From Kribbella catacumbae DSM 19601 (GTDB lineage Bacteria > Actinomycetota > Actinomycetes > Propionibacteriales > Kribbellaceae), in NCBI RefSeq assembly GCF_000372465.1, contig NZ_AQUZ01000012.1, positions 355 through 64,354 of the forward strand: DNA of 64,000 bases, read 5' to 3'. Under the pieces are notes generated by a model. The model worked only from the letters and a program-made list of their open reading frames with translations. It searched no databases and was not told where the DNA came from. How positions within the stretch are numbered: position 1 is the stretch's first letter; each line of letters begins with the position of its first letter. This document shows, in pieces, positions 7,858 to 16,229 of this stretch. The translations under genes were made by a program, and so were the position numbers.

Positions 7858-9060
7858 ATGGCTTGTGATGGAGGCGCCTTGTCCGACGTACTGGTGCAGG
7901 CAGTCGAACCGGACGAGTACGCCGGCCGGTTGCGCCGGGTCCAGTCGTCGATGGCCGATCGCGGGCTCGGCGCCCTCGTGGTCACCGACCCGGCGAACCT
8001 CTTCTATCTGACCGGGTACGACGCCTGGTCGTTCTACATGCCGCAGTGCCTCGTCGTACCGGCCGATGGCGAGCCGCAGTTCTTCGCGCGGGCCATGGAT
8101 GCGGCCGGCGCCCAGTTCACCAGCAATCTGCCCGCCGAGCAGATCCACGGCTATCCCGAAGACCTCGTGCACCGCCCCGACGCGCATCCCTTCGACTGGA
8201 TCGCCGCGCAGGCCCGCCCGCTTATTCCCAGCGATGCCGACGTCGGGTTCGAGGGCGACTCGCACTTCTTCTCCGCGCGCTCCTACCTGGCGCTCGCCGC
8301 CGGTTTACCAACCAACCGGTTGGTCAACGCCGAGCTGGTCAACTGGGTCCGGCTGGTCAAGTCGCCGTACGAGCTCGGCCAGCTGAGGATCGCCGGGCGG
8401 ATCGCCGAGCAGACGATGCGGACCGCGCTCGACCAGCTCTGCCCGGGCCGGCGGCAATGCGATGTGGTCGCGGAGATCCTCGCGGCTCAGGCGATCGGTA
8501 CGCCCGAGCACGGCGGCACTTACCCGGCCGTCGTACCGATGTTGCCCAGCGGTGACGCGGCCGGGACCCCGCATCTCACCTGGAGCGACCGGCCGTTCCA
8601 GTCCGGCGAAGCGACCACGATCGAACTGGCCGGTGTCTTCGGCCGATATCACGCACCGCTGGCCCGCACCGTGATGCTCGGCGAACCACCCCGCCGCTTG
8701 GCCGAGACGGCAAAGATAGTTGCCGAGGGCATGCAAGCCACGCTGGCCGCGATCCGACCGGGCGTCAGCGGTCATGCGGTCCACGCGGCCTTCAACGCTG
8801 TGATCACGGCGTACGGGCTGACCAAGGAATCGCGCATCGGGTATTCGATCGGCATCGGCTACCCACCCGACTGGGGCGAGCGCACGGTCAGCCTGCGGCC
8901 GGGCGAGCAGACCGAGCTGGCCGCCGGGATGGCCTTCCACGTGATCCTCGGGATGTGGATGGACGGCTGGGGTTACGAGCTGTCCGAGTCCGTGGTGGTC
9001 ACCCCGACGGGCGCCGAACGCCTGACCGGACTGCCCCAGGAACTGACGATCAGGAGGTAA
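7858..9060 (+). CDS. M24-fold hydrolase of the ectoine hydrolase (DoeA/EutD) type
   Basis: The 400-residue protein has the creatinase N-domain followed by the M24 pita-bread domain. Segments such as TGYDAWSFY, PHLTWSDRPFQSGE, GYPPDWGERTVSLRPGE and MWMDGWGYELSES are, from memory, characteristic of ectoine hydrolases, which open ectoine to N-acetyl-diaminobutyrate. The metal ligands of true M24 aminopeptidases are mostly absent (IELAGVFGRYHAPLART in place of the Asp pair; no HGIG histidine), as in creatinase and DoeA. The frame opens at ATG 7858, but TTG 7879 has GGAGG 4 nt upstream and may be the real start. It is followed 4 bp later by an aminotransferase. It could act on another cyclic or N-acyl compound. 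Confidence 0.75.
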   Translation: MACDGGALSDVLVQAVEPDEYAGRLRRVQSSMADRGLGALVVTDPANLFYLTGYDAWSFYMPQCLVVPADGEPQFFARAMDAAGAQFTSNLPAEQIHGYPEDLVHRPDAHPFDWIAAQARPLIPSDADVGFEGDSHFFSARSYLALAAGLPTNRLVNAELVNWVRLVKSPYELGQLRIAGRIAEQTMRTALDQLCPGRRQCDVVAEILAAQAIGTPEHGGTYPAVVPMLPSGDAAGTPHLTWSDRPFQSGEATTIELAGVFGRYHAPLARTVMLGEPPRRLAETAKIVAEGMQATLAAIRPGVSGHAVHAAFNAVITAYGLTKESRIGYSIGIGYPPDWGERTVSLRPGEQTELAAGMAFHVILGMWMDGWGYELSESVVVTPTGAERLTGLPQELTIRR

Positions 9061-9064
9061 CAGG

Positions 9065-10255
9065 ATGCAGCTCCCGTACGCCGAACGCGCGGCCGGCCTG
9101 GTCGGCTCGGTGATCGACTCGAGCACCTCGCTGCTGCACAAGCAGACGCACGACATCGTCCGGTTCGCGATGGGCAGCCCCGCCGCCGAGGCCGTACCGG
9201 CCGCGATCCTGGCCGGCATCGCGGCGGTGGAACTCGGCCGGCCGGATGCCTACGACTACGCCGCGACCGAGGGTGATCCGCCGCTGCACGCCGCGCTGCT
9301 GGAGATGTTGCGGGGGACCAGTGACGAGACGACGGCCGACCGGCTGACGATTACGGCGGGCGGAATGCAGGGGCTCGACCTGTTCTGCAAGATCTTCGTG
9401 GACCCCGGCGATCTGGTCGTGGTCGAGTCGCCGACGTACACGAACGGCAGCGCGACCGCCCTCTCGTACGGCGCTCAGTTGCTGGAGGTTCCGGTCGACG
9501 CCGACGGGCTCGACACCGATGCGCTCGAAGAGCTGGTCGCCGCGACGGGCCGGACGCCGAAGGCGATCTACACGATCCCGACCTTCCAGAATCCTTCCGG
9601 TGCGACCTTGTCGCTGGCGCGGCGGCATCGGCTGCTCGAGCTGGCCAGGTCGTGGGGATCGATGGTGATCGACGACGATCCCTACGGGTTGCTTCGCTTC
9701 GCCGGCGATCCGCTGCCGACGCTGCGTGAGCTGGGTGCCGGCGATCCGTTGGTGTTTGCCGTCCGCACCTTTTCGAAGATCGTTGCCCCCGGCCTCCGGG
9801 TCGGCTGGGTCGACACCGCCCCGGAACTGCAGCCGTTGCTTATCAACGCCAAGCAGGCGATGGACACCTGCACGAATCTCCCGGCCCAGCGATTGCTGAC
9901 GGGCTTCCTCACCGGGGGGCATCTGGAGGACCACCTGGTCGTGCAGCGGGCGGAGTACCGGCGGCGTAAGGAGGCGATGCATGCTGCGCTCGCAGAACAC
10001 TTCGGGGACATCGCTCGCTGGACCGATCCCGAGGGCGGGTTCTTCCTTTGGATGACGCTGGAGAACGGGGTGAACACGGCGGACCTGTTCGAGGTGGCGC
10101 TGGCCGAGGGAGTTGCCTTCATCCCAGGGTCGGCCTTCTCGCCGTCCGGGCGCTTCACCGACGCGCTACGGCTGTGCTTCGCGTCGACCGCGCCGGACCG
10201 GATCCACGAAGGAATCGCCCGGCTGCGTCTGGCAGTTGCAAAACTGGGCTCATGA
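9065..10255 (+). CDS. class I/II PLP-dependent aminotransferase (2-aminoadipate/MocR-domain type)
   Basis: The 396-residue protein is a fold-type I aminotransferase of the LysN/ARO8/MocR-like group without an HTH. The PLP lysine is in the motif RTFSKIVAPGLRVGW; IPTFQNPSGATLSLARR and MVIDDDPYGLLRF are the matching cofactor-binding segments. Such enzymes transfer amino groups from 2-aminoadipate, aromatic or similar amino acids to 2-oxoglutarate. An AGGAGG sits 6 nt before the ATG, inside the end of the upstream hydrolase gene. The stop overlaps the next start as ATGA, so this is the middle gene of a translationally coupled operon. The specific amino donor is unknown. Confidence 0.88.
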   Translation: MQLPYAERAAGLVGSVIDSSTSLLHKQTHDIVRFAMGSPAAEAVPAAILAGIAAVELGRPDAYDYAATEGDPPLHAALLEMLRGTSDETTADRLTITAGGMQGLDLFCKIFVDPGDLVVVESPTYTNGSATALSYGAQLLEVPVDADGLDTDALEELVAATGRTPKAIYTIPTFQNPSGATLSLARRHRLLELARSWGSMVIDDDPYGLLRFAGDPLPTLRELGAGDPLVFAVRTFSKIVAPGLRVGWVDTAPELQPLLINAKQAMDTCTNLPAQRLLTGFLTGGHLEDHLVVQRAEYRRRKEAMHAALAEHFGDIARWTDPEGGFFLWMTLENGVNTADLFEVALAEGVAFIPGSAFSPSGRFTDALRLCFASTAPDRIHEGIARLRLAVAKLGS

Positions 10256-11427
10256 TCACTGCCGCCGAACAAGCCGTCCTCGATCGCGTCGACGAAGAAC
10301 TCCTCGTCCGGATCACCCAGAAATTGCTGCAGGCAACCGGCCAGAACCCGCCGGGTGAGGAAGCCGCTACGGTTGCCGCGTTGAGTGCCGCTGCGACGGA
10401 CCTCGACCTGGACGTCGTCGCCACCTGGGTCGAGCCAGGCCGGGACAACGTCAGCATCACCCTTGCCGGCGGCAACGGACCGGGACTGCTCCTGCTCGGC
10501 CACACCGACGTCGTACCGATCGGTGACGGGTGGACGAAAGATCCGTTCGGCGGCGAACTCGTCGACGGCCGCATCTACGGACGTGGCGCTTCGGACATGA
10601 AAGGCGGACTCGCCGCCGGACTGGCCGCCCTGGCCGCCTTGCGTGGCGTCGAGCTGAGCGGCCCGGTCGAACTGGCCGCCTTGATGGACGAGGAGGAAAC
10701 CGGCAAAGGCATCCGCGCGTACGTCGAAACGGCGGACAGCTCTTGGCTCGGCTGCATCACCGCCGAGCCGACGGATCTCCAGACCATCATCGGCGCGCGA
10801 GGCGACTCGTACCTCCGGGTCGCTGTGCACGGAAAGGCTTGCCACGCAGGCAACCCGGCCGATGGCGCGAACGCGATCTACGGCGCCGCCGCGGTAGTCG
10901 CCGAGATCGAGCGCCTTAACGCCGAGCTCGCCGCTGCCCCGCACCCGTTGCTGGGGGCGGCGACCTGGAGTGTCGGCCAGATCCAGGGCGGTACCGGCGG
11001 CTCGATCGTCCCGGCCGAGTGCGTCCTCGTCGCCGATCGTCGGCTGCTCCCGGGCGAGTCACCCGAAGGCGTGCTCGACGACCTCCGCGCTCGGGTCGCC
11101 GCGCTGAGGCTGGAGGATCGCGGACTCTCCGTCGAGCTGGAGATGCCGATGGAGATGCCCGCCTTCCTGACCTCCGCCGACACCGACCTGGTGACCGTGA
11201 CCGATGCGGCCCTGACCGATGCGGGTGGACCGGGTCTCCCGTTGGGTGGCTGGACAGCGGCGTGCGACGGCGGCTTCGTCGCGCGCGACCTCGGCGTACC
11301 GGTGGTGGTGCTTGGTCCTGGCTCGGTGACGAACCAAGCTCACCGGGCCGACGAGTCGGTCGGCGTCAATGAACTGGTGATCGCCGCGAAGGCTTACGCA
11401 CTGACCGCGTTGCGTCTGCTGGGATAG
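10252..11427 (+). CDS. M20-family deacylase/peptidase (ArgE/DapE type)
   Basis: The 391-residue enzyme is a two-domain zinc-dependent M20 hydrolase. The zinc site is visible: H and D in LLLGHTDVVPIGDGW, the bridging Asp in YGRGASDMKGGLAAG, and Glu pairs in ALMDEEETGKG; the dimerisation lid domain occupies roughly residues 175-290. Such enzymes remove acetyl or succinyl groups from amino acids (ArgE, DapE). Downstream of a DoeA-like hydrolase it could take the place of DoeB, deacetylating N-acetyl-diaminobutyrate; that is inference. The start ATG overlaps the aminotransferase stop (ATGA); the longer open frame from 10048 is an artefact inside the upstream gene. It ends this operon. Confidence 0.88.
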   Translation: MITAAEQAVLDRVDEELLVRITQKLLQATGQNPPGEEAATVAALSAAATDLDLDVVATWVEPGRDNVSITLAGGNGPGLLLLGHTDVVPIGDGWTKDPFGGELVDGRIYGRGASDMKGGLAAGLAALAALRGVELSGPVELAALMDEEETGKGIRAYVETADSSWLGCITAEPTDLQTIIGARGDSYLRVAVHGKACHAGNPADGANAIYGAAAVVAEIERLNAELAAAPHPLLGAATWSVGQIQGGTGGSIVPAECVLVADRRLLPGESPEGVLDDLRARVAALRLEDRGLSVELEMPMEMPAFLTSADTDLVTVTDAALTDAGGPGLPLGGWTAACDGGFVARDLGVPVVVLGPGSVTNQAHRADESVGVNELVIAAKAYALTALRLLG

Positions 11428-11620
11428 CGGCAAAGGCGACCAATCGGTGTGCTTCGCCCCTCCCCGCGGGCATCACCCACTGGTAGACCACTGGGCGAAC
11501 CCCACACCGAGGGGCGAACCCCTCCGGAGCACGGCTAACCCCACTCAGCCCACGCACCGCAGACCTAGGCCCATGGAAAGAGGGGGCGAATGAACAGGTG
11601 GTGGGGGAGGGCGAGCGGTC

Positions 11621-11712
11621 GCGGACCGCCAGCACTACCGAACCCGGCCCTACGCCTCAACACGCCGAGGGAAACCGTTTGCTCGCGAGGTTCGGTAGTG
11701 CTGGCCGTCCGC
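11621..11712. repeat. 24-bp near-perfect inverted repeat, possible long hairpin
   Basis: Arms at 11621-11644 and 11689-11712 are complementary over 24 bp with one mismatch and enclose 44 nt. They lie in the 297-bp non-coding gap between the M20 gene and the convergent VOC gene. The rest of the gap is C-rich and shows no gene. The structure is much longer than a normal terminator and no T-tract follows; a bidirectional terminator, a structured RNA or a small palindromic element are possible. Confidence 0.6.
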
Positions 11713-11724
11713 CCACCCCGGCGC

Positions 11725-12210
11725 CTAGCGGGTGGTGCCGAAGAAGTCGGCGCCTTGGACGTACTCCATCGCCTTGGTGAACTCGGGGTCGGTCCAACGC
11801 TCCGCCAGCTCCTCCTCCGTCAGGTCCTCGATCCTGGTCATGATCCAGAAGAGGTTGCCGAACGGGTCTCGGACGCGGCCGATCAGGTCACCGAAGGCGA
11901 GATGGGTCACCTCGGTGACCGAAGTGCCGCCCGCCTCGACCGCCTGACGGTGCACGGCGCGCGCGTCCTCGACGTACAGGCGCAGGAAGGCCGGCGTCGG
12001 CGGCCAGTCGGGGCGGGCGTCGAACATCATCACCTTCGCGTCGCCGATCTGCATCTCGGCGTGGCCGATGACGCCGTTCTCGTCCGTTACGCGGAAGAGT
12101 TCCTCGGCACCGAAAGCGCGGGTCAGGTAGTCCATCAGCGCGTCCGTGTCCTTCGAGATCATCCACGGCGTGATGGTCGTGTAGCCCTCGGGGATCGCCT
12201 TGACGGTCAT
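11725..12210 (-). CDS. VOC (glyoxalase/PhnB-like) family protein
   Basis: The 161-residue protein has the paired beta-alpha-beta-beta-beta modules of the vicinal oxygen chelate superfamily in the PhnB-like arrangement: TITPWMISKDTDALMDYLTRAF, GHAEMQIGDAKVMMFD, LRLYVEDARAVHRQAVEAG and GDLIGRVRDPFGNLFWI. Family members include metal-dependent lyases, dioxygenases and antibiotic-binding proteins, so the function is not settled. The final 30 residues, acidic and with EELAERW, form a helical tail. It is a single gene convergent with the M20 gene and carries none of the regulon palindromes. An AGGAGG lies just upstream of the ATG. Confidence 0.82.
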   Translation of the reverse strand: MTVKAIPEGYTTITPWMISKDTDALMDYLTRAFGAEELFRVTDENGVIGHAEMQIGDAKVMMFDARPDWPPTPAFLRLYVEDARAVHRQAVEAGGTSVTEVTHLAFGDLIGRVRDPFGNLFWIMTRIEDLTEEELAERWTDPEFTKAMEYVQGADFFGTTR

Positions 12211-12277
12211 GTCGTTCCTCCTGCGTCGTGGTCTGATGACTCAGACGCTACGCGGAGTACCGGCCAGGTTTTGTCCT

Positions 12278-15200
12278 CTACTTCTTGGATTGGAGGGCAG
12301 CGGCCAAGACCTGGGCCAGGTGGAGTGGGTGACGCGAGGTGCCGTGGGTGATCTGGGTCCGGCAACTGAAGCCGTCGGCGAGGATTGCGGTCTCCGGGTC
12401 TGCCTCGCGGACGGCAGGCAGGAGAACGCGCTCTCCGACAGCCTTGGAGACCTCGTAGTGGTCCTGCTCGAAGCCGAAGTTGCCGGCCAGGCCGCAGCAG
12501 CCTGCGTCGGGGACGACGGCCTTGATGCCGGCGGCTGCCATCAGCGCCTTGTCGGCGTCGAAGCCGAGCACGGCGTGCTGGTGACAATGCGGTTGGACCA
12601 GCGCCTCTCCCCCGACCTGCGGCGGTTCCCAGCCTTGCTGGGTGAGGAATTCGGCCAGCGTGTACGTCGATGCTGCCGCGGCCGCGGCGAGGTGGTTGCC
12701 CGCCAAGAGGTCAGTGGCGTCCTGCCGTAGAGCGGCAGTGCAACTCGGCTCGAGTCCGACGATCGGCGTACCGGCTGCTAGAGCTGGGGCGAGTACGTTG
12801 AGAGAGCGCTCTACGACGCGCTTGGCGATGCCCAGTTGCCCGGTCGAGATCCAGGTGAGGCCGCAGCAGACGGGCTTGTCCGGGAGCACGACCTCGAACC
12901 CGGCCGCCTCCAGGACCTCGACCGCGGCCTTGCCGATCTCCGGCGCCAGGAAGTTCGTCAGCGTGTCCGGCCACAGCAGAACCTTGCCTCGTTCCGCACT
13001 GGTTCTCTCGCGGGCGTGGAACCACGCCTCGAAGCTCTGCGCGGCGAACTCGGGGATCTCACGCTCGGTCGCGATCCCACCGAGCCGCTTCACCAGCTTG
13101 CCCTTGGCAACGGCGTTGACGAGCTTGGGAGCCTTCGACGCCAGCCGCGACCACAGCGGCAGCCACCCCATCGACCAGTGCGACAACGGCCGCGCCCACG
13201 GGCGCCGCGCATAGTGGTGATGGGTGAACTCGGCCTTGTACGTCGCCATGTCCACGTTCACCGGACAGTCGGACAGACATCCCTTGCAGGACAGGCAGAG
13301 ATCGAGCGCATCCCGCACTTCGGTCGAGCGCCAGCCCTCGGTGACGAGATCGCCTTCGAGCATCTCCCAGAGCAGATGGGCACGACCTCGGGTCGAGTGC
13401 AGTTCCTCGCGCGTCACCTGGTAGCTCGGGCACATCACGCCACCCGAGCTCTGCCGGCACTTGCCGATCCCGACGCACCGCCGCTGCGCCTGCGCGAAAC
13501 TGTCCTCGTCGTTGCCATAGGCAAACACCGTCAGCAGCTCACGATCCTTGGCCGGACCGCTGTGCCTGATCTGCTCGTCCAGCGGCGGCGGGTCGACGAT
13601 CATCCCCGGGTTCATCACCCGGGCCGGATCCCAGAGGTCCTTCAGCTCACCGAACAGCCGCACGCCATCGGCGCCGTACATGCGAGTCAGCAGTTCGGAG
13701 CGCGCGCGACCGTCGCCATGCTCACCGGAGACCGACCCGCCCAGCTCCACGACCAGGTCGGTGGCTTGCTCGACGAAAGCCCGGTACGTCGTGAGGCCGC
13801 TCGGGCTGAGCAGGTCGAAGTCGATCCGCATGTGCATGCAACCTTCACCGAAGTGGCCGTACGACGCTCCGGACAGTCCATGCCTGGCCAGGACCTCGTC
13901 GAGCCCGCGAAGGTAGGCGCCGAGTCGCTCGGGCGGGACGGCGGCGTCCTCCCAGCCACCCCAGGCTTCGGCGCCGTCGGCTCGACGGCTCGCGAGCCCG
14001 GCGGCGTCGGTACGGCAGCGCCAGAGGACGGCTTGAGCGCCGGGGTCGGTGACGAGCGAGGCGGTTGCCGGTGAACCCGAGTCGCGCAGTTCCTCGAGCA
14101 TCTTCTCCGCTGCTGTCGCGGCGGACTGCTTATCGGGGCCGCCCATCTCCACCAGCAACCACGCACGTCCGGCGGGCAGTCCCGCTTGTACTGCCGCATT
14201 CCGCACCTCAGCTGGAAGCCGCTCCACCAGGTCGACGTTGATCGACTCCATCGTCAACGGACCATGCCGCAACACCACCGGCACACAATCCGCCGACGTC
14301 ACCGAGTCCCCAAACCCCAACACACACAAAACCTTTGCCTTGGGCAACTTCGTCAGCGCAACGGTCGCCTGCAGAGTCGCCGCAAACCCACCCTCACTCC
14401 CACACAACAACCCCGCCACGTTGTACCCACGCTCAGGCAACAACTGCTGCAACGCATACCCAGAAATCTGCCTCCCGAACAACCCAAACCGCCGCCCGAT
14501 CACCAGCTCATTCCGATCAACAAACCCTTGCAACCCCCGATACAACTCGCCCTCCCTTCCGGGGCGCGCAGCGTAGTACTCCCGCCTAGCAGCAGCCGCC
14601 GACAGCACGGCGATACCCACGCCAGCGGAGTCCCCGCCACGAGCGGCTCCGCCGGCATGCGCGCCACCACCCGCAGCCCAAGCACCTCCTGCCGCCGCCG
14701 CGCGCGCAGCATGTGCATCGCCGCCTGCAGCCCAAGCGGTTCCGGCGGCGGCTGCCGCCGCGCGCGCTGCGTGGGCGTCGCCGCCTGCGGCGCGCACGGC
14801 GTTGGCTGCAGCTGCGGCTGCAATCTCCGCAGCGCTCGCTTTCCCTCCCGCCCCCGCCCCCGCCGCTGCCGCCGCGCTAGCGGCGGGCGCGTCTACTGTC
14901 AGGTGGGTGCCGTCGGGGAGGATTACGTTGAGGGCCAGTACGTTGTCGGCGGTGGTGCCCCAGGCGACTGAGTGGGCGCCGCAGGCGTTGTTGGCGATCA
15001 TGCCGCCGAGGGTGGCTCGGCTGGCTGAGGATGGGTCGGCGCCGAACGCCAGGCCGTGCGGCTTGGCGGCAGCTAGCAAGTCGGTCAGGACGACGCCGGG
15101 CTCGACGACCGCAGTACGGGCGTCCGGGTCGACGGACAGGATCCTGTTGACGTGCCGAGAGGCGTCAATGACCACCCCGCCGATCGCGTTGCCGGCCATC

Positions 15201-15457
15201 GACGTACCGCCGCCGCGCAGTACAACCGGCGCACCAGCCGCCGCAGTCAGGGCGACCGCAGCGGCCAGATCCTCCTGGTCCGCGGGCACCACCACGAGGT
15301 CCGGCACCGCGCGATAGTTGGAGCCGTCCGCCGCGTACAGCGCCCGGCTCCGCGCGTCGGCTCCGACCGTGCCGCGCAGCTGAGCACGCAACTCGGCCGC
15401 CAGCCGCGCCACGTCGTACCGGATCTGTCGCTCGCCGCTCTGGCCTGGGGTTAGCAT
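12278..15457 (-). CDS. FAD-linked oxidase fused to 4Fe-4S/CCG domains (D-2-hydroxyacid dehydrogenase type)
   Basis: This roughly 1059-residue fusion resembles Ydi/GlcD-GlcF-type oxidoreductases that oxidise D-2-hydroxy acids such as D-lactate or D-2-hydroxyglutarate. Residues 50-190 form the FAD_binding_4 PP-loop (VVLRGGGTSMAGNAIGG), residues 300-640 the FAD C-terminal domain (GSVSGEHGDGRARSELL). Then come two 4Fe-4S motifs (CVGIGKCRQ...MCPSY and CLSCKGCLSDCP) and two CCG segments (KPVCCGLTW, AGCCGLAGNFGFE). An odd Ala/Gly-rich insert spans residues 191-290. I chose ATG 15457 because TAGATT lies 7 nt upstream (leaderless) and the operator overlaps it; ATG 15475 and 15511 are alternatives. It is divergent from the second EutA-like gene. 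Confidence 0.88.
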   Translation of the reverse strand: MLTPGQSGERQIRYDVARLAAELRAQLRGTVGADARSRALYAADGSNYRAVPDLVVVPADQEDLAAAVALTAAAGAPVVLRGGGTSMAGNAIGGVVIDASRHVNRILSVDPDARTAVVEPGVVLTDLLAAAKPHGLAFGADPSSASRATLGGMIANNACGAHSVAWGTTADNVLALNVILPDGTHLTVDAPAASAAAAAGAGAGGKASAAEIAAAAAANAVRAAGGDAHAARAAAAAAGTAWAAGGDAHAARAAAAGGAWAAGGGAHAGGAARGGDSAGVGIAVLSAAAARREYYAARPGREGELYRGLQGFVDRNELVIGRRFGLFGRQISGYALQQLLPERGYNVAGLLCGSEGGFAATLQATVALTKLPKAKVLCVLGFGDSVTSADCVPVVLRHGPLTMESINVDLVERLPAEVRNAAVQAGLPAGRAWLLVEMGGPDKQSAATAAEKMLEELRDSGSPATASLVTDPGAQAVLWRCRTDAAGLASRRADGAEAWGGWEDAAVPPERLGAYLRGLDEVLARHGLSGASYGHFGEGCMHMRIDFDLLSPSGLTTYRAFVEQATDLVVELGGSVSGEHGDGRARSELLTRMYGADGVRLFGELKDLWDPARVMNPGMIVDPPPLDEQIRHSGPAKDRELLTVFAYGNDEDSFAQAQRRCVGIGKCRQSSGGVMCPSYQVTREELHSTRGRAHLLWEMLEGDLVTEGWRSTEVRDALDLCLSCKGCLSDCPVNVDMATYKAEFTHHHYARRPWARPLSHWSMGWLPLWSRLASKAPKLVNAVAKGKLVKRLGGIATEREIPEFAAQSFEAWFHARERTSAERGKVLLWPDTLTNFLAPEIGKAAVEVLEAAGFEVVLPDKPVCCGLTWISTGQLGIAKRVVERSLNVLAPALAAGTPIVGLEPSCTAALRQDATDLLAGNHLAAAAAASTYTLAEFLTQQGWEPPQVGGEALVQPHCHQHAVLGFDADKALMAAAGIKAVVPDAGCCGLAGNFGFEQDHYEVSKAVGERVLLPAVREADPETAILADGFSCRTQITHGTSRHPLHLAQVLAAALQSKK
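14588..14887 (-). repeat. Ala/Gly-rich degenerate tandem repeat inside the FAD/Fe-S oxidoreductase
   Basis: About 100 codons (residues 191-290) encode low-complexity sequence with three imperfect units built around WAAGGDAHAARAAAA, with a period of about 18-21 residues. The DNA is correspondingly repetitive (GCC/GCA/GCG-rich). It interrupts the FAD-binding domain between the PDGTHLTVDAP strand and the REYYAARPGREGELYRGL region, so it probably forms a surface loop. Frame is preserved throughout. Confidence 0.75.
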
Positions 15458-15470
15458 TGTCGACAATCTA
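15452..15470. promoter_or_regulatory. regulon operator copy C with divergent minus-10 boxes
   Basis: ATTGTCGACAAT (15456-15467) is a perfect palindrome between the oxidoreductase and the second EutA-like gene. It is overlapped by TAGCAT (15452-15457) facing right and by TAGATT (15465-15470 on the reverse strand) facing left; the latter ends 7 nt before ATG 15457. One bound dimer could shut both promoters, including that of the GntR regulator itself. Confidence 0.65.
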
Positions 15471-15503
15471 CCCATTCGCGGTGAGGTTGAGCCAGGAGGA
15501 TCG

Positions 15504-16229
15504 ATGGTCACGGTGGGGCTGCTCTACCCGGGTCACAGCGCCGAGGACGACTACCCCGCGCTCGAGGCGCGGCTCGACGGCGAGATCCGGCTGCCGGTGG
15601 TGATCACCTCGGTCGGCGAGGACGCCCACCGGGTCGACGCCCTGCTCGACCTCGGCCGGGCGGAACGGCTCGCCGACGGCGCCTCCGAACTCGCCGCCGC
15701 CAAGCCCGACGCGGTGATGTGGGCGTGCACCTCCGGGAGTTTCGTGTTCGGCCCCGAAGGCGCCCGCAACCAGGCCTCGGGCGTCGCGGCAGCGCTCGGC
15801 GTACCGGCGTCGTCCACCTCGCTCGCCTTCGTCGACGCACTGAAAGCTCTGGGCATACGCCGGGTCGCGGTCGCGGCGTCGTACCCCGAGGACGTGGCGG
15901 TGCACTTCGTCCGGTTCCTCACCGCCGGCGGCGCCGACGTGGTGGCGATGGGCAGCCACGGGATCATCACCGCCGCCGAGGTCGGCACCCTGGCCAAGGA
16001 CGAGGTGATCGCGATGGTCCGCGCCGCCGACCACCCCGACGCCGAGGCCGTGCTGGTGCCCGACACCGCGATGCACACGCTCGCGATCATCGACGACCTC
16101 GAGGCCGCGGTCGGCAAGCCCGTCCTCACCGCCAACCAGGTCACCGTCTGGAAAGGCCTGCAGCTGCTCGGCCCGGTCCCGGTTCTCGCCGGGCTCGGTT
16201 CACTTTTCGCAACCGGAGTAGGCAAGTGA
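15504..16229 (+). CDS. maleate isomerase / EutA-like family protein (copy 2, second catalytic Cys replaced)
   Basis: The 241-residue paralogue of the 7066 gene keeps C75 in MWACTSGSFVFG and the shared GKPVLTANQVTVWKGL, but the segment aligned to the second catalytic cysteine reads LVPDTAMHT, with aspartate at position 187. Maleate isomerases need both cysteines, so this protein should have a different reaction or a binding role. The ATG has GGAGGA 3-8 nt upstream. Its stop overlaps the GTG start of the GntR gene (GTGA), so the two are co-translated, and operator C lies just upstream. Regulator pairing suggests it handles the inducer or an early pathway compound. Confidence 0.83.
   Translation: MVTVGLLYPGHSAEDDYPALEARLDGEIRLPVVITSVGEDAHRVDALLDLGRAERLADGASELAAAKPDAVMWACTSGSFVFGPEGARNQASGVAAALGVPASSTSLAFVDALKALGIRRVAVAASYPEDVAVHFVRFLTAGGADVVAMGSHGIITAAEVGTLAKDEVIAMVRAADHPDAEAVLVPDTAMHTLAIIDDLEAAVGKPVLTANQVTVWKGLQLLGPVPVLAGLGSLFATGVGK

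Noticed and set aside
7858-9060. Annotation as active Xaa-Pro aminopeptidase
   Set aside because: Metal ligands are missing and the C-terminal motifs match ectoine hydrolases better.
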